NCBI GenBank assembly: GCA_014904985.1
Contig: MU129025.1
Location: 79,108 to 143,107, forward strand
Reading direction: 5' to 3'
Length of the DNA: 64,000 nt
Source of the DNA: Hydnum rufescens UP504
Taxonomy: Eukaryota; Basidiomycota; Agaricomycetes; Cantharellales; Hydnaceae
The notes beneath the pieces were generated by a model. The model worked only from the letters and a program-made list of their open reading frames with translations, ran no database searches and had not been told where the DNA came from. Of this stretch, positions 11,388 through 23,163 are shown piece after piece. Position numbers and translations under genes: made by a program. Each line of letters begins with the position of its first letter. The first letter of the stretch is position 1.

Positions 11388-12240
11388 GTGTGTACAACAG
11401 GTGGCACTTCTTCCTCTTCCTCTCGCTCTTCTTTGATCAATATGTCTCGTTGGCGCATTCGCAGTTGCAGTAGGTACAACATGACCTCTTCACACCCCCC
11501 TTGGAACTGGACGGGTTCCCACCGTGGCAATTGCGCCTCACGGTTCTCACCGAGCCCTAGTTCCGTATTCCTATGAATCCCCCCCTATTCACGGATGGTT
11601 GGGTGCATTACCTTCTGTCCTGTGTGGCTGGCTACCTACACCGCTGACTCTTCGAAATGACGATTCGCACGGCTGTTTTCTTCGCGCGCTTATTGGCCCG
11701 CCGATCGAGGAGGTCGCATTTTGCTCCGTGCCGGGCCAGTTCGCCGACGGTGGAGATGCGTGAGGGAAGGTAAACTCTGTTTTTTTGGCCTTTTGTGCAG
11801 ATCATATGTAGTTCTGTTCTTAGTTTCACCCTCGAGCGATTCGATTGCGGTATACAACCAGGTGCCTCATTCACATGCCATTCTTCTCGGCGGGACAGTG
11901 TGCCCATTTCTCAAGAACTTGACACAGTAAAGTTCCTGAATCGATTTGAGACCCAAAGTGAATCCATAATCGGTAAGACACAGGCGCCAACTCGGATGAC
12001 GGGATTGGGTGTGTTTCTTCCATCGCATCATCATCGAAAATCCAAACCTCTCTTCATCCCCAATCCTACCAAAACACCAACCCTCCTTGAAGCCCCAGTC
12101 CCAGTCCCAGTCCCAGTCCCGTCCAGCTTCGTCTGCAGATGCAATCTCGCCGATAGCTCCCGTAGTTCATGGGTCTCAGGCTCTCGGCATATTCTTGTGC
12201 TCCGTGAAGGGAGCTGTAGGTGACTGCCGTAACTGAAATT
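11388..12240 (+). repeat. Family X fragment (X0)
   Basis: This fragment resembles the family X blocks of the 34-41 and 50-62 kb arrays. It has the P-L-E-L-D-G segment at about 11500, the T-T-C-G-A-A-A-T-G-x-C block before the reading I-E-E-V-A-F (about 11655-11740), and the downstream tail with the CCCAGT hexamer iterated about four times (about 12095-12120). The frame is broken. Product unknown. Confidence 0.5.
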
Positions 12241-12379
12241 CGCTTACTCTGGTGTACTGGAATCCAGTATGGCGTACTTTCCGGTGGCTCTGGTGCATGA
12301 GTAACAGTCATATTGCACTGAGCGTGAAGTACGAGGAAAATCCAACAAGATACAAGTACAACCGGTAATCCGGGAATGT

Positions 12380-15300
12380 TCAAATCCATGAGAATGATTC
12401 AGTCAGCTCAAGGTCCAGCTCCTTAGTTTCCGTTTCCGTAGAGCCGACGACATAGACCTTAAAGCGACCTTTCTCCGCTACCCATTGGTTGACGTCCTCG
12501 TGGTCATCGAAGAAACCCAAAGAGACACGATCCAAGGGTACCGAGAACTCCCTTGATTCGCCCGGTTGCAGAACAGGCGTCTTCACGAAACCCTTAAGCT
12601 CCTTGATCGGTCGCTGCAGGGATGATTCCACGTCTTGCACATAGACTTGAACAACCTCGCGCCCAGGCCGGAACCAACTCCCATGTTTAACAGTGATGTC
12701 GACGTAGATGGTTTCGTTCGGGCCTATCTTTGGCGACGACAGAGATGCTAAAAGGGAGAAATACGAGTAACTTCCCCCCAAAGTGTTTGTCAATAGAAAC
12801 GGTCTCGATTTTTAGCAATCCGCACTAACCTCTTCCCGAAACCGAAGGGGAACAAGGGTGCCAGCTTCGTGCTCTCGTAATATCTGGATGAACCCAAAGT
12901 CAGTGTGGCTTTACATCGGGAGGCCTGAACAGACCTGTAGCCAACAAACAGGCCCTCGCCTACTCATCGGCATTAGCGGATGCGAAACTGGTGGAGGATG
13001 GCTTCCACGCACCATAATGTACTTTCCCGTTGTGGCCCTTCCCGAAATTCAAGTATGTCGGATTGTCCTCGAAACGCTTTGGAAATGTAAGAGGGAGGCG
13101 ACCAGAGGGATTGACCTAGGTTATGGACAGTCAGTGGAGAATGCGACAATATTGAAGTGCAGTTAAATCACCTTGCCGAACAAGATGTCGGCTATCCCAT
13201 TTCCCCCCTCGTTGCCACCATAAAATGCCTGCAGAATGCCGCTCGCCTGGTCCGCCCAGGGCATTTCAACTGGAGCTCCAGATTGGACCACAACTGAAAT
13301 GGAGACAGCAGAGATCAGAGAGAGACTGGAAACACGTGGACACATCACACCTATTGTCTTCGGGTTCGCTTCAAGGACAGCTGACGCAAGTGAATTCTGG
13401 GCATCCGGAAGTTTCATGTCTGGTCGATCATATCCCTCGCACTCGTAGTCTAAGAAGAAGACCAGCTTAGCTTTGATGTGAAGACACAATAGTTAAAGGA
13501 GATGCATACCCCCATCGAGACCAAGGAGAAGTATAACTTTGTCAACATTCTGTGCGACGGTAACAGCCTCATCGATGAACTCTTGTTGGGGCTTGCTGGC
13601 AGCCACCCCGAACCGAATGCCTCCACGCTTCTGACTTCCCACGGGATAAAGCGCGGGTGGTTCATAAAAGTACCTCACGGAGAGATTGTATTGCTGTCCA
13701 CGGTTGAGTGTTCGTGTAGCCCTGAGTTCTGTTGAGCCACTAATAATAGGAGGGGAGGGTTACGGCCAGGGAGCAGTCAATGACTGTCTGTACACGCACT
13801 GGTTCGCAAAACTCTCCCCAGGAACGGGGTTGGTCCAATTGTCGATGATCATCCTGCATAAGACCATTAAATTGGAATTCCGTGACCGAGAAGGGACGAC
13901 AATCACTCACTGCCCATCAATATACAGATAAGCGCGACCGCCAGACGCAAGACCAAACTCGTGCTAACCAAGTGCCATAAGTAAGATGTAATTATGACAG
14001 GATACGGCTGCTCACATCGCCCTGTACATCGGGAGTATATTTTCCAGTGACTTCTACCCAACAAATCAGATTGACAGCAGTAGAAGGAAGGTCTCCGCTG
14101 AAAAACATGAATGTTGACGTCCTGAGGAGACAATAAGTAGTTGAAGTACTCGGCGTATGGGAAACGGGATCATACGTTACCACATGGTACACAGGCTTGG
14201 ATTTCAGAACGGCGAAAGGATTCTCATTGAAGAAATTGAGATCAACGCCTGGTTTTCCATTCGAGGCCACGAGCTCCGGTCCCTATTGATAAACGAATCG
14301 ATCAATAACAACGCACTACGGATGGTGAGGGGGATTGCCACTGACAAACAAGGGGACAAATTTGTAACCATTCGCTCCACGCGCATACTTAACATCTGTG
14401 ATGCCGGCACCCTTGGCTGCCGCACTAATCGCATCAAAGGGTGTAACACTATAAGTAGCTGAAGAGTGTCACGTCAATCAGGGACCATAATTTCCAAAGT
14501 GTGTTGCAAACCTCGCAAGGAGGCGGAGCCTCCCCCACCAAGCAAGGCAATCTTAGCATTCGGTCCGATAATGGCGATAGACTGGGTATCCGGGTGCGAG
14601 AGAAGGGGAAGTACGGCATATCTCTGGTGCGGTGGAGCTTGGTTCTTCAATAGAACAACTGCCGACTGCAATACCAATCGATCCATTAGACACAGAAATT
14701 TTGAAAGAAGAATATCCATGGAATTCCATGACGAACATACGAACCGAAGCTGCTTCCCGCATGAGAGCCCGAACCTCGGGCGTATCAATAGATTCTTCGC
14801 TTGCATCTTCAGGCACACCTGATTCCTGGACTTTGTTGACCAACTCTAGAAGCTGTACAGAAAATATAAGCAGTAGGCAGTTTTCGAATGGGAATATTGC
14901 GGACATTTCGGGCTCCCGCATCTATATTCTGCTGCGAAATCTTCTTGCCTCCAAGTGCTGCTTTTGACACGACGCCGCGAAAGACAGTTGGGCCCTTAGA
15001 GAGCACAACAAATAAGCAGGAAGCAGTCGAAGGTGAGGACGCAAATGAAGGAACACACGGGCATTTCGAGATCGAGGCCAGCACGGGTGGCGGCAGTGGA
15101 AGAATACGCACCACCCCAGTCGCTCATGATCAGTCCCTTGAAATTCCATTCCCTTCGCAAGACCTGACTGAGAAGGAATGTGTCTTCGCTGCAATGGAGA
15201 CCATTGACTCTGTTGTACCCGGTCATCACCGCCCATGGCGGATTATCGCATCTGATAGCAAGCTCAAATGGACGAAGATGGATCTCACGGAGAGCACGCA

Positions 15301-16199
15301 TGGGCACCTCGGCTGACAGGAACCAAGTTGTCAAACAGCACATTTCGGTGTCTGGGCGGAGAACCTACATGAGATACTGTAGCGCTAAATACGGAGATAA
15401 CATGTTTTCAGAGGCAGTAGAATGTATTGGCGATGATACTAACCTCAAATTCTTGGTCATTGGCGACCTAGGTGCATGCCAACACGTTAGTTACGGTGCA
15501 TCGAAGTGAGTGAGATATCCATTACTAAATGTTTCATGGTTGCACCGATTCCCTCGCCTTGAAGTCCCTTAATAAGGCCTCGAGCCAACATACCGCTCAA
15601 AAACGGGTCCTGGAAAGGACAATGTGACGTGAATCTACACATTCCAAGTTGCACATGCATAACATCATACCTCACTGTAAGGCTCGAAGGTACGACCTCC
15701 AACCGGAGAGCGGGGGATGTTGACGGTGGGTGCCAAAAGAACATGCACCCCTTTAACTTTGCTTTCTGCTGCGAGAGCCTTACCGACTCGATGCAGTAAA
15801 TCTGCATCCCATGACGCACCCAAGCCAGTGCCGCAAGGAAAGCAAGACGAGGGAACACCTTTATTTCGGAATCAGCTTATTGTGAACACTCGATGCCTAT
15901 ATGCTATTACTTTCGAAGAATCTGGTGCCGCGCACACCATTTGGACCATCGGAGGTTCTGCATACAGTGATGAGCGAGCATCTTCCACACAACCACAAGG
16001 CACAATACCTGATGCTAGGGATATCAAATTGTTTGATGGGGACAGTGTGCCACTGAGAATATTCAGTTAATTCGTGTGATCCATGGTTTTAGATCAACCT
16101 CACCGCATCACGTCCAGCAGTCAACATAATCTTCTCATCGCTGGTTAACTTCTGCATCAGATGATTGACATCAAGCTTTGGAAAGGGAGGGGGGTCCAT
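12380..16199 (-). CDS. Glycoside hydrolase family 3 beta-glucosidase with PA14 insert
   Basis: This many-exon gene is read from ATG 16199. Borders I could fix, each with GT-AG ends: 16104-16199, 16009-16052, 15911-15957, 15671-15858, 15526-15609, 15444-15467, then about 15059-1532x, 14905-14994, 14745-14852, 14512-14665 and 14320-14458. The N-terminal domain has S-D-G-P-N-G-V-R-G, K-H-L-V and the nucleophile motif I-M-S-D-W-G-G (about 15100). I-G-P-N-A-K and G-G-G-G-S-A-S start the second domain. A PA14-type segment (W-V-E-V-T-G-K-Y-T-P, then A-Y-L-Y-I-D-G) lies near 13.8-14.1 kb. E-C-E-G-Y-D-R-P-D-M (about 13420) is the usual acid/base region, and a fibronectin-III-like C-terminus ends at 12380. 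The family hydrolyses beta-glucosides from cellulose and related glucans. No signal peptide is seen, so it may be intracellular. The junction at about 14283 is one base out of frame, and two other introns are uncertain. Confidence 0.85.
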
Positions 16200-16290
16200 T
16201 TAGAATAATATTCTCGGGCCCTTCAACCTTCTTTTAAGGATGGGCCAGAGGATTATTAAAGGGTAGCAAGCAGGGATTGACATCCCCCGA

Positions 16291-16848
16291 CAGGCATTGT
16301 CAACCCCTGGATAAATTAATAGCTAGAGTATTTCACGGGGGACCCATACCAGGCCTGTCATTCACGGATGAGAGCCTGGGAGATCTGTCGCGGGTGTGCA
16401 AAGCCGGGGATCCCCATAGGTGACAGTCGCGCGCCCAGGGAGGGGGCTAACGGGGAATCAATCGAGGGGGTGTCGCAGAACCCAGCTTGTTGAGTCGTGA
16501 GTCGGGGGGCGGAGGCCGGATGCAGATACCCGATCGGGGTCATTTTCTCGTCTTAGCTGTTCATCTTTACCCAACGGGTTCATTTTTCGACATTCCGCAT
16601 CCCCCTTCCCATTGGGCGGAACTGTTCCCCTCCCTGGATGCGCGACCACCCTACCAACTTCATAAGTCTATACAATTGTTTTTGGTAGGTTTTGGATGGA
16701 TTCTGTCACCTGTGGAAACCCCCGGCTTTGCGCACCCACGACAGATCTCCCAGGCTCTCACCCGTGAATGACAGGGACAGGGTGGTGCGGGTCCCCCGTG
16801 AAATATTCCAGCTATTTGTTTGCTTTATCCAGTGGTTGTCAATGCCTG
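16291..16848. mobile_element. Foldback MITE with about 150-bp terminal inverted repeats
   Basis: The left arm (16291-16440) and right arm (about 16695-16848) are inverted copies. Both begin CAGGCATTG, run through C-T-G-G-A-T-A-A and a cacgggggaccc block, and continue through gagagcctgggagatctgtcg. The flanking octamers tcccccga and tccctcgg match at 6 of 8 positions and may be a decayed 8-bp target duplication, which would suggest a hAT-derived MITE. It holds no coding sequence. It lies 92 bp upstream of the GH3 start codon and could alter that promoter. Confidence 0.75.
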
Positions 16849-16959
16849 TCCCTCGGCACCAATGGGTCAGACGAGCTACATGGATCACCATCCTCCCGGT
16901 TGCACGCCCTTTATCCATACGTCTCGTCTCCTATCTCTAGGGGCGGACCTGGCGTTACT

Positions 16960-18150
16960 CCCGGAACATGGTCCCATGTCCAAGCTTTTGTCCCGTCACG
17001 GCCGGTACGACACAAAAACACCTTTGTGTCCGTGGTTACGTTACTTTCGCAGGAACTTGCGAATTCTCAATAGTACGGGAACCCCGAATAGGCCGCGTTC
17101 TATTTTGCAGCTCTGGTTCTTCAATGGTGTGGCTCTCTGGTTTCAAGCCGACGTGCTTGGAGACCCTGGTATTCTCTTTTTTGTCCTTGGATGGGCGATT
17201 GCTTGCCTCGAGCAATGGAGGACGAAGCACCAATGTCTGTTCATGCGATGGGACCACTCTACAGAACGTGTCCCCCTAGGCTCTAGATCTGGCCGCATCG
17301 TCCACGCCCTGGTGGATCACAGACGCCAAAGCTGCATTGTCTATTCCGTGGGTCTTGTTCGCAATTTTCTTCGTTGGTTTCCACATGTCCGTCACGTTCG
17401 TCTTGGAAGCGTTCATCTCTAGACTGTATGATGGATCCACATTGTACAAACATTTTTGCGTGTTCAGGATCGCTTTGCTTCTGGACGCCATTTTCGATTT
17501 TTCAGCATTGATAGGCTTCGAGAGTTTACAACGCTCCAACTACCCCCCTTCCTTGCCTTGCACCAACCTATCTCGGGACAACTCACATCATGCTTCACAA
17601 TCCACTTGGAAGTGTATCTCATACTCAAAGTTGTTCCTGTCGTTGCAATGGTCGCGTTTTATGCACTCGTTCTCTATGCAGGGATATATATACCATTTGG
17701 CAATGAATTTATGCACTTCTTCCATACATTTCTAATGGGCATTCCTCGGGTTCTGTTGGAAATGCATCGGTGCCCCAAACGAGTGCATACACCCGATTCC
17801 AGGAACAACTCTTCTCCTTTACGTTCGTCCTGGAGCTTTTCGGACTTCGGTGGTTTACTATAGGAGGCCCTCGTCTACTGACGCCTCCAACATCGGCTCC
17901 CTCAAGTGATGGAAAAGGCGAACAAGAAGCACGCGAATTCCTCAGGCGCATTTCAGATGAAGCGACTTCACCAGAACATACCTTTTTTGGCACGCCATCC
18001 ATTTATCCTTTCTTTTCTCACCTTCGCTCACTGCCATACTCTGTGGTTAGTTTGGATACTGCGTTATGTGGAGCAGTTGTTGGCCCCTCACACCTGGTAC
18101 ATTCTCCTGCTTGTTTCTATTTACGCAACGAAATCTTATCTTTCCGCGTG
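16960..18150 (+). repeat. Unidentified membrane-protein-like relic (family Z), copy C
   Basis: Several overlapping plus-strand frames are open and rich in hydrophobic stretches, for example 17337-17735 with W-V-L-F-A-I-F-F-V-G-F and 17770-18153. A stretch G-E-Q-E-A-R-E-F-L-R-R-I-S-D-E at about 17925 looks coding. Paralogous pieces lie at 7556-7890, 20256-20450 and 380-548. I cannot join the frames or name the family. Confidence 0.4.
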
Positions 18151-19850
18151 TAGCTATGGCGCTTCTCTTCGCTGCGATTCGTCTTCGCACTGATGCCTTC
18201 AAGATTCTTACCAACTTCAGGCACCCCATTTCTTCTTGAGCCGCCGGCGAATCATCCCGCATATGGATCAGCACGCAGGCATGCACATCTTTATTATGAT
18301 AGTCTTACGAGGCATATATCCTGAATTCCTTCATCCCCCACAGTCCCTGGGCGGTCCATCGTCCTTGACTGGGTCGTTCATATCTGGCTGGGCCTTCTTT
18401 GTCATGCTTCTTGCATCCCATGCTGTGATTGTTGTTCAAACGATATGTACAACATATCCTCCGGTCTATAGAGGGCACCGAACACTATGCTTCGCCCGCT
18501 CGCATTCTTGGTCGAAGAAGGCGGCGAAGCTGATATTCCGAAGCAGAGGCTATGATCGATGTAACAACATTCGTGGAAGAGTATCGTGCGAGAAAACGAA
18601 TATTTGGAGGCTGGAACGAAGGCATTCGAAATAGAGGCGAGCGTGTACCGAGGTGCGAAGATCTTTATAGTGCGTTCAACAAGTACAGGCCCAAGGGTCC
18701 GTGGCTCCTGGATGGCTTGACTCTTATTGTTACTAATGCCGTCGGATTCCCCAAGGAGGTACGCACTCTACCTCATTTTCAAGCTTCACCATTGCGGACG
18801 GGAAGTTTGACACTTCCTCTTCGCGTTTGCGTGGATGTGGGAGCCCGCATATTCTAAAACTGTGGAACAAACTGAGGCTTCTGGAACTGTCCGGGTGAAC
18901 GAAATCTGGGCGTACGAGAATCCTAATCACGCTATTATCAACGCTGGGAGATTTGGTGTCCTTTGTGCGTCAATCCGCCGCTTCATTATAGATGCTGTCA
19001 CTGGTCTGACAGCTGCGAATAGCTGCCTGGGAAGACAAATCGCGAGATATCCTCCATTTCTCATTACATTACCTTCCCACGTGGCCCCGGCGCCGTGAAA
19101 CCCAAGGGACCCGTCTTCCTTGTGCGTATTTCTTCATTCGTAGATCTCTCGGATCGTTCCAGACGCCTGACTCCTTATCTCTCGCCTTCTCTTCAATATC
19201 CCCTAGGAAGTCAGTCTTTTTTCAGAACGGATGTTTTCAAAGGAGACATACGAACAATTGGAGATCCTCAATAAAGACATCGAAGTCAGGTCCACCTATA
19301 GCGGCAAGATGACCGCTGCGTGAGTGTCTGCATGTGTCTCTGATACCATTGAACTTGCCTGGGTGAACTCAGGACGGCTGGTAAGGTATCGACTGCTCAT
19401 GTTGCATGGAGAAGGTCGGAAAACCTTCCAATATTAATATCCCTGCTATGTATCTGGTTTGCCCCATAAGCTTCACATCGTCTAGAGATCCATCTTGCCG
19501 TCTTGGTCTGACTAGATGGTGCAAGAATCCGCAACCAAAGTTGATGCGTGACCACTATTTGAATTGACTCACCCCTCTGCGCGCAGTCCCCACTAACGCG
19601 CCACACCGTCATTTCAGCCAAAGTGATTATGCGTTCCTGCAACGGAAGTATTGCTCCTCCAGGGGGATCAAGTTGTAAGGAAATTGGGCTACAGCTTTCA
19701 CAGGAAGTAATGTGCAATATTTCATTTGGGAACATGGGAAAAAATTGCACTGCTGTCCGGTAGGGCTATCCCAAGTTGCCTACTATTTTTGGTTTCCCAT
19801 CTACCTCTGGACTCTACCCCTCGTTTACATTCCTCTTGACTTCATATTCC
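18151..19850 (+). pseudogene. alpha/beta-hydrolase gene relic, copy C
   Basis: This is the best preserved N-terminal part of the family. A-F-N-K-Y-R-P-K-G-P-W-L-L-D-G at about 18670-18715 leads into L-I-V-T-N-A-V-G-F-P-K-E. After an intron come M-W-E-P-A-Y-S-K (about 18836) and V-N-E-I-W-A-Y-E-N-P-N-H (about 18894). The nucleophile-elbow segment and most of the cap are deleted: sequence jumps at about 19080 to the C-terminal block (E-x-Y-E-Q-L-E-I-L-N-K-D-I, about 19242). It is non-functional as it stands. Confidence 0.55.
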
Positions 19851-19859
19851 GACGCATTT

Positions 19860-20270
19860 TCAAGTTGGAACCAGGTTTGAAGCTTGCCCCGGCTGACCGG
19901 GTGAAGTTGGACTCCTGGGACTCGCTCTGACGTCACCCATTGCAACCTTCTCGAGGCGACCCATGCAGCTGTGCACTGTGGTGTGGGTGACCTTGATGGA
20001 GAGAGTCTCGGGAGTGACGCCGACCCAAAGGACAACGGGGCCAATGGCCTCTCCCTCTCTGACCTTGATAAAGTGAATAACACCTGGGGTCGGTCACAAG
20101 ACCCCTATGGAATCTAGGGAGCTACGAACCTCCAGACCCAAGTCCTTCAAGACAGTGTTGAGCTCATGCCCGAAGACTGGTCGCAGCTCTTTCAACTCGC
20201 GGTAGGCCTTGGGTCTGGTAGGCTTCGTCCATGGCATAGTTTCCGTGCGGTAAACTAGTTTGTAGCTCTT
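19860..20270 (-). pseudogene. S1-like N-terminal module fragment, copy 3
   Basis: The minus-strand stretch matches 10854-11330 and the N-terminal half of the gene at 5258-6990 (blocks P-W-T-K-P-T, Y-R-E-L-K-E-L-R-P-V-F-G-H and S-I-G-V-L). A frame break near 20090 splits it. No protease motifs are present. It ends at about 20270, where sequence switches abruptly to the family Z block. Confidence 0.65.
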
Positions 20271-21080
20271 CGGACTTCGGTGGTTACTATAGGAAGCCTC
20301 GTCTGTATTGATGCTCCAACATGCAACATCAGTGGCGAACAAGAAGCACGTGAATCCTCACGCACATTCAGATGAATCAACTTTACCAGAGCATACTTTT
20401 TGGCATGTCATCCATTTATCCTTTATTTGCTCACCTTCGCTCACTGTCATACCCATGATTAGTTTGGATATTGCGTCATGTGGAGTAATTGTTGATCCCT
20501 CACACCTGTCATATTCTCCTACTTGTTTCTATTTACGAGATGAAATCTTATCTTTCTGTTTGGGTGGGTGGTTCGAGTTTCGGTTCAGTTTCTAAAGTAA
20601 AGTAAGAGTTGGGTTGGGTTGGGTTGGTAGTTGTGACGCTTCTCGTTACGATTCGTTTTCGCACTGATGCCTCCAAGATTTACCAATTTCGAGGTTCCCA
20701 TTTTCTCTCGAATCACCAACGGATCATCCCGCATATGGGTCAGCACGCAGGTACGCACATCTTTATTATGATAGTCGTACGAGGCATGTATCCTGAACTC
20801 GTTGATCCCCCACAGTCCCGGGGACCCATCGTCCTCCACTGGATCGTTCATACCCGGCAGGGGCTTCTTTGTGATGCTTCTTGCATCCTATTGTGTGGTT
20901 GTGTTCGAACGATATGTACAACATATCCTCCATTCTATACAGGGCGCCGAACACTATGCTTCGCCCGCTCGCATTCTGGGCCGAATATGAAGGCGAAGCT
21001 GATATTTCAAAGCAGAGGCTATGGTCGGAGTGACAACAATCGTAGAAGATCTATATCGTGTAGACGACATGATTGATTGA
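20271..21080 (+). repeat. Partial family Z / hydrolase block, copy D
   Basis: This follows copies A to C as far as the segment just before the hydrolase N-terminus, then stops at about 21055 beside the kinase-like gene. It contains a TTGGG run (20608-20627), a simple repeat. The frames are broken. Confidence 0.5.
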
Positions 21081-21183
21081 TGATGATGGAATATTGTATC
21101 ACTTGCAAGAAGTAGGGTATCTTAGATCAAGAAGTATATGTGAGATTTTTGGGCCGAAAATGATGTACTGTAGTGGCCTAGGT

Positions 21184-23163
21184 TCAAGTGTGATAGATGC
21201 CGGCTTCCAGATCAAAAAGGTCTAGAGCTTTCCTGCGCTCGTCGATGGCGTGCATCTGGACATCCCTCGCAGTGAGCTTGGCTTTGTCGGCAAAATAGAC
21301 CCGTTGATTGACGCCTCGACCGAAATCTATTATGCGATACGAGGGTTGATCCAACGTGCGCTGGGCAGGAGGGAAATGCAGAGGCCCAGGTTGCATGACG
21401 ATATTGCGAGGCGAAAAGGAGCCTTGATAGAAACCTGCGCGATGCAGTCGTCGAACCATACTATGAAGGAGGAGTCTGAAAGGCAGAAGAAAACAATTAT
21501 GATATCGATTAGAAGACACCACTGGGAGGACCTGAGCGCCTTCACCTGTCAGAGAGAGGGAGTTGAGCGCACTCTGAGTCATATGTAGCGATGGGCTCGC
21601 CGCATTCCTCTATCAATAGAATCGGGTTGTGCCGCCTTCCTGATTTGTCTACTCCATCCATAGTGTAATATCCATATGACTTGGGAACAACTGGGACTGC
21701 ACGAGTGCCTGTAATATCTTTTGGCACCATATAGAATCCATCGTACGACTCGGAGAGGTATTCTGGAAGTTGCTCATAAATACACGCTTCGTTGAAAACG
21801 AATATCGATCTTGACGAGCGTGAGAGCGGTATTTTAGCAGCCACGGTAAACTTTTCGGGTTGTCTACTGAGCACGGGACGCTCCTCTGAAGAATCGGAGC
21901 GCGAAGATCCAGGATGATCTTCAGTATCAATCTCCCCAGAAGCAGGATGAGGGATATTGAACTGGATAGTAGACGAGTAGACTTGGGCACTGTTGCCAAA
22001 TCCGAGCCTATTTGCCTTGGTGAGCTCAAGACGAGCAACACGGGCGTCCCAGACGAGGGTGGGGGATGGACGAAAGTGACCCCTATACTGAGGGGATTCG
22101 TGCGTCGGTACGAAATTTCTTCAACAAAGTCGGGTTTCTTCTCGTTGTTCCCAGAGTCTTGCTCGTACAAGTCATCATCTGGCGAGTAATCTTTGTAAAC
22201 GGTGACCTCATCAGGGTCCGAGACCAGCAAAACATCAGGGAGTTCTGAGCGACGAATGCTATGCTGTAACCTTGGGGGTGCGATTGGACCATCCGCACCC
22301 TTGTCCCTACAGTGCTCGTAATCGTACTCTAGCCGCTTTGGGATTCCACTGATCGGAAAAGGCAGTGGTGTGAGATCCTCGCCCCGGCGTAGAATTCATC
22401 ACGCATCGATTTAGTGGTAATGGTCGCTAGTCCTTCGATAAAGATGATATGTCCAATTTCGTCGCACGTTGGGGCCCACGGCAGATCTTCAGGGGTACGA
22501 ATTCCACGACACATACGACCCCACCATTCCTTAAAGTCGTACGCGAGCGGATCGTCGGTGGGTGGGATACGTGGAGGATCTATCTCGACGCCTGGGATGA
22601 CAGCAGGAACGATTACGCGATGCACTGGATAAGTGTCAACACACTGCCGAAGCTCATCAAGTAGCTGAATGGTTTTTCCGGCGCGGAGCCACTCCAAATT
22701 GGATGCTTTCGAAACAGACGCGAATTCGTAAATAGCCGCCAGAATAAGAGGTCCACCCTGTCAGACGCAAAATCCATTGCAATCAGAGTATGTTTCAAGA
22801 CCACTCCTCAAAAAGGGCTTCCCAATGGAAGCGAGTGGAAGAATGTACCTCAGAATATTCGAAATGCATGCGCCCAACAAACGGATGAATTGGAGATGGT
22901 GCGTCTCGACCAGCTATTAGTCTTAACAGAAGCACCCGAATCATTTTGGTGAAGGTGCCTATAATGTAATGGCATCCCATTGGCTGGGTTGTCACGAAAT
23001 CCGGTTCTTTCTTGATGATTTCCTTGACCCGCCCGAGCACACCAGTCATTTCGTTGTGGAAGGTCATACCAACGTCGACAGTCACGATAGCTAACATCTG
23101 ATTGTTTTCATCGGGTTTCAGCACGTTCTCGTCGATATCCATTCTATCCGAATTCGAATTCAT
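21184..23163 (-). CDS. Protein-kinase-like protein with degenerate catalytic loop
   Basis: Three exons: about 22802-23163, 21546-22757 and 21184-21475. The second half is a kinase fold. The glycine loop is L-G-F-G-N-S-A-Q-V (about 21995), the ATP lysine lies in F-T-V-A-A-K (about 21845) and the alpha-C glutamate in F-N-E-A (about 21800). The catalytic loop reads H-R-A-G-F-Y-Q-G-S-F-S-P-R-N (about 21435) where active kinases have HRDxKxxN, so the catalytic Asp is replaced. D-F-G follows intact. Mushroom genomes have an expanded family with this H-x-x-G-F-x-Q-x-S-F loop; activity is unproven. The N-terminal 300 residues are specific to the family. Frame breaks at G4 (22092-22095), C4 (22382-22385) and the exon 1 border (about 22801), each one missing base, give 623 codons when counted back. 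Confidence 0.75.

Noticed and set aside
12095..12121. CCCAGT hexamer run as a minisatellite or CRISPR-like array
   Set aside because: Only about four uninterrupted hexamers without spacers. Similar short runs are part of the family X tail (for example about 35525).
7556..18150. Family Z as cytochrome P450 or wax-synthase-like protein
   Set aside because: No heme-binding Cys motif, no E-x-x-R and no MBOAT histidine motif can be found in any frame, so I leave it unnamed.
20608..20627. TTGGG tandem run as interstitial telomere
   Set aside because: Fungal telomeres are TTAGGG. This is only four short units of a different repeat inside a duplicated block.
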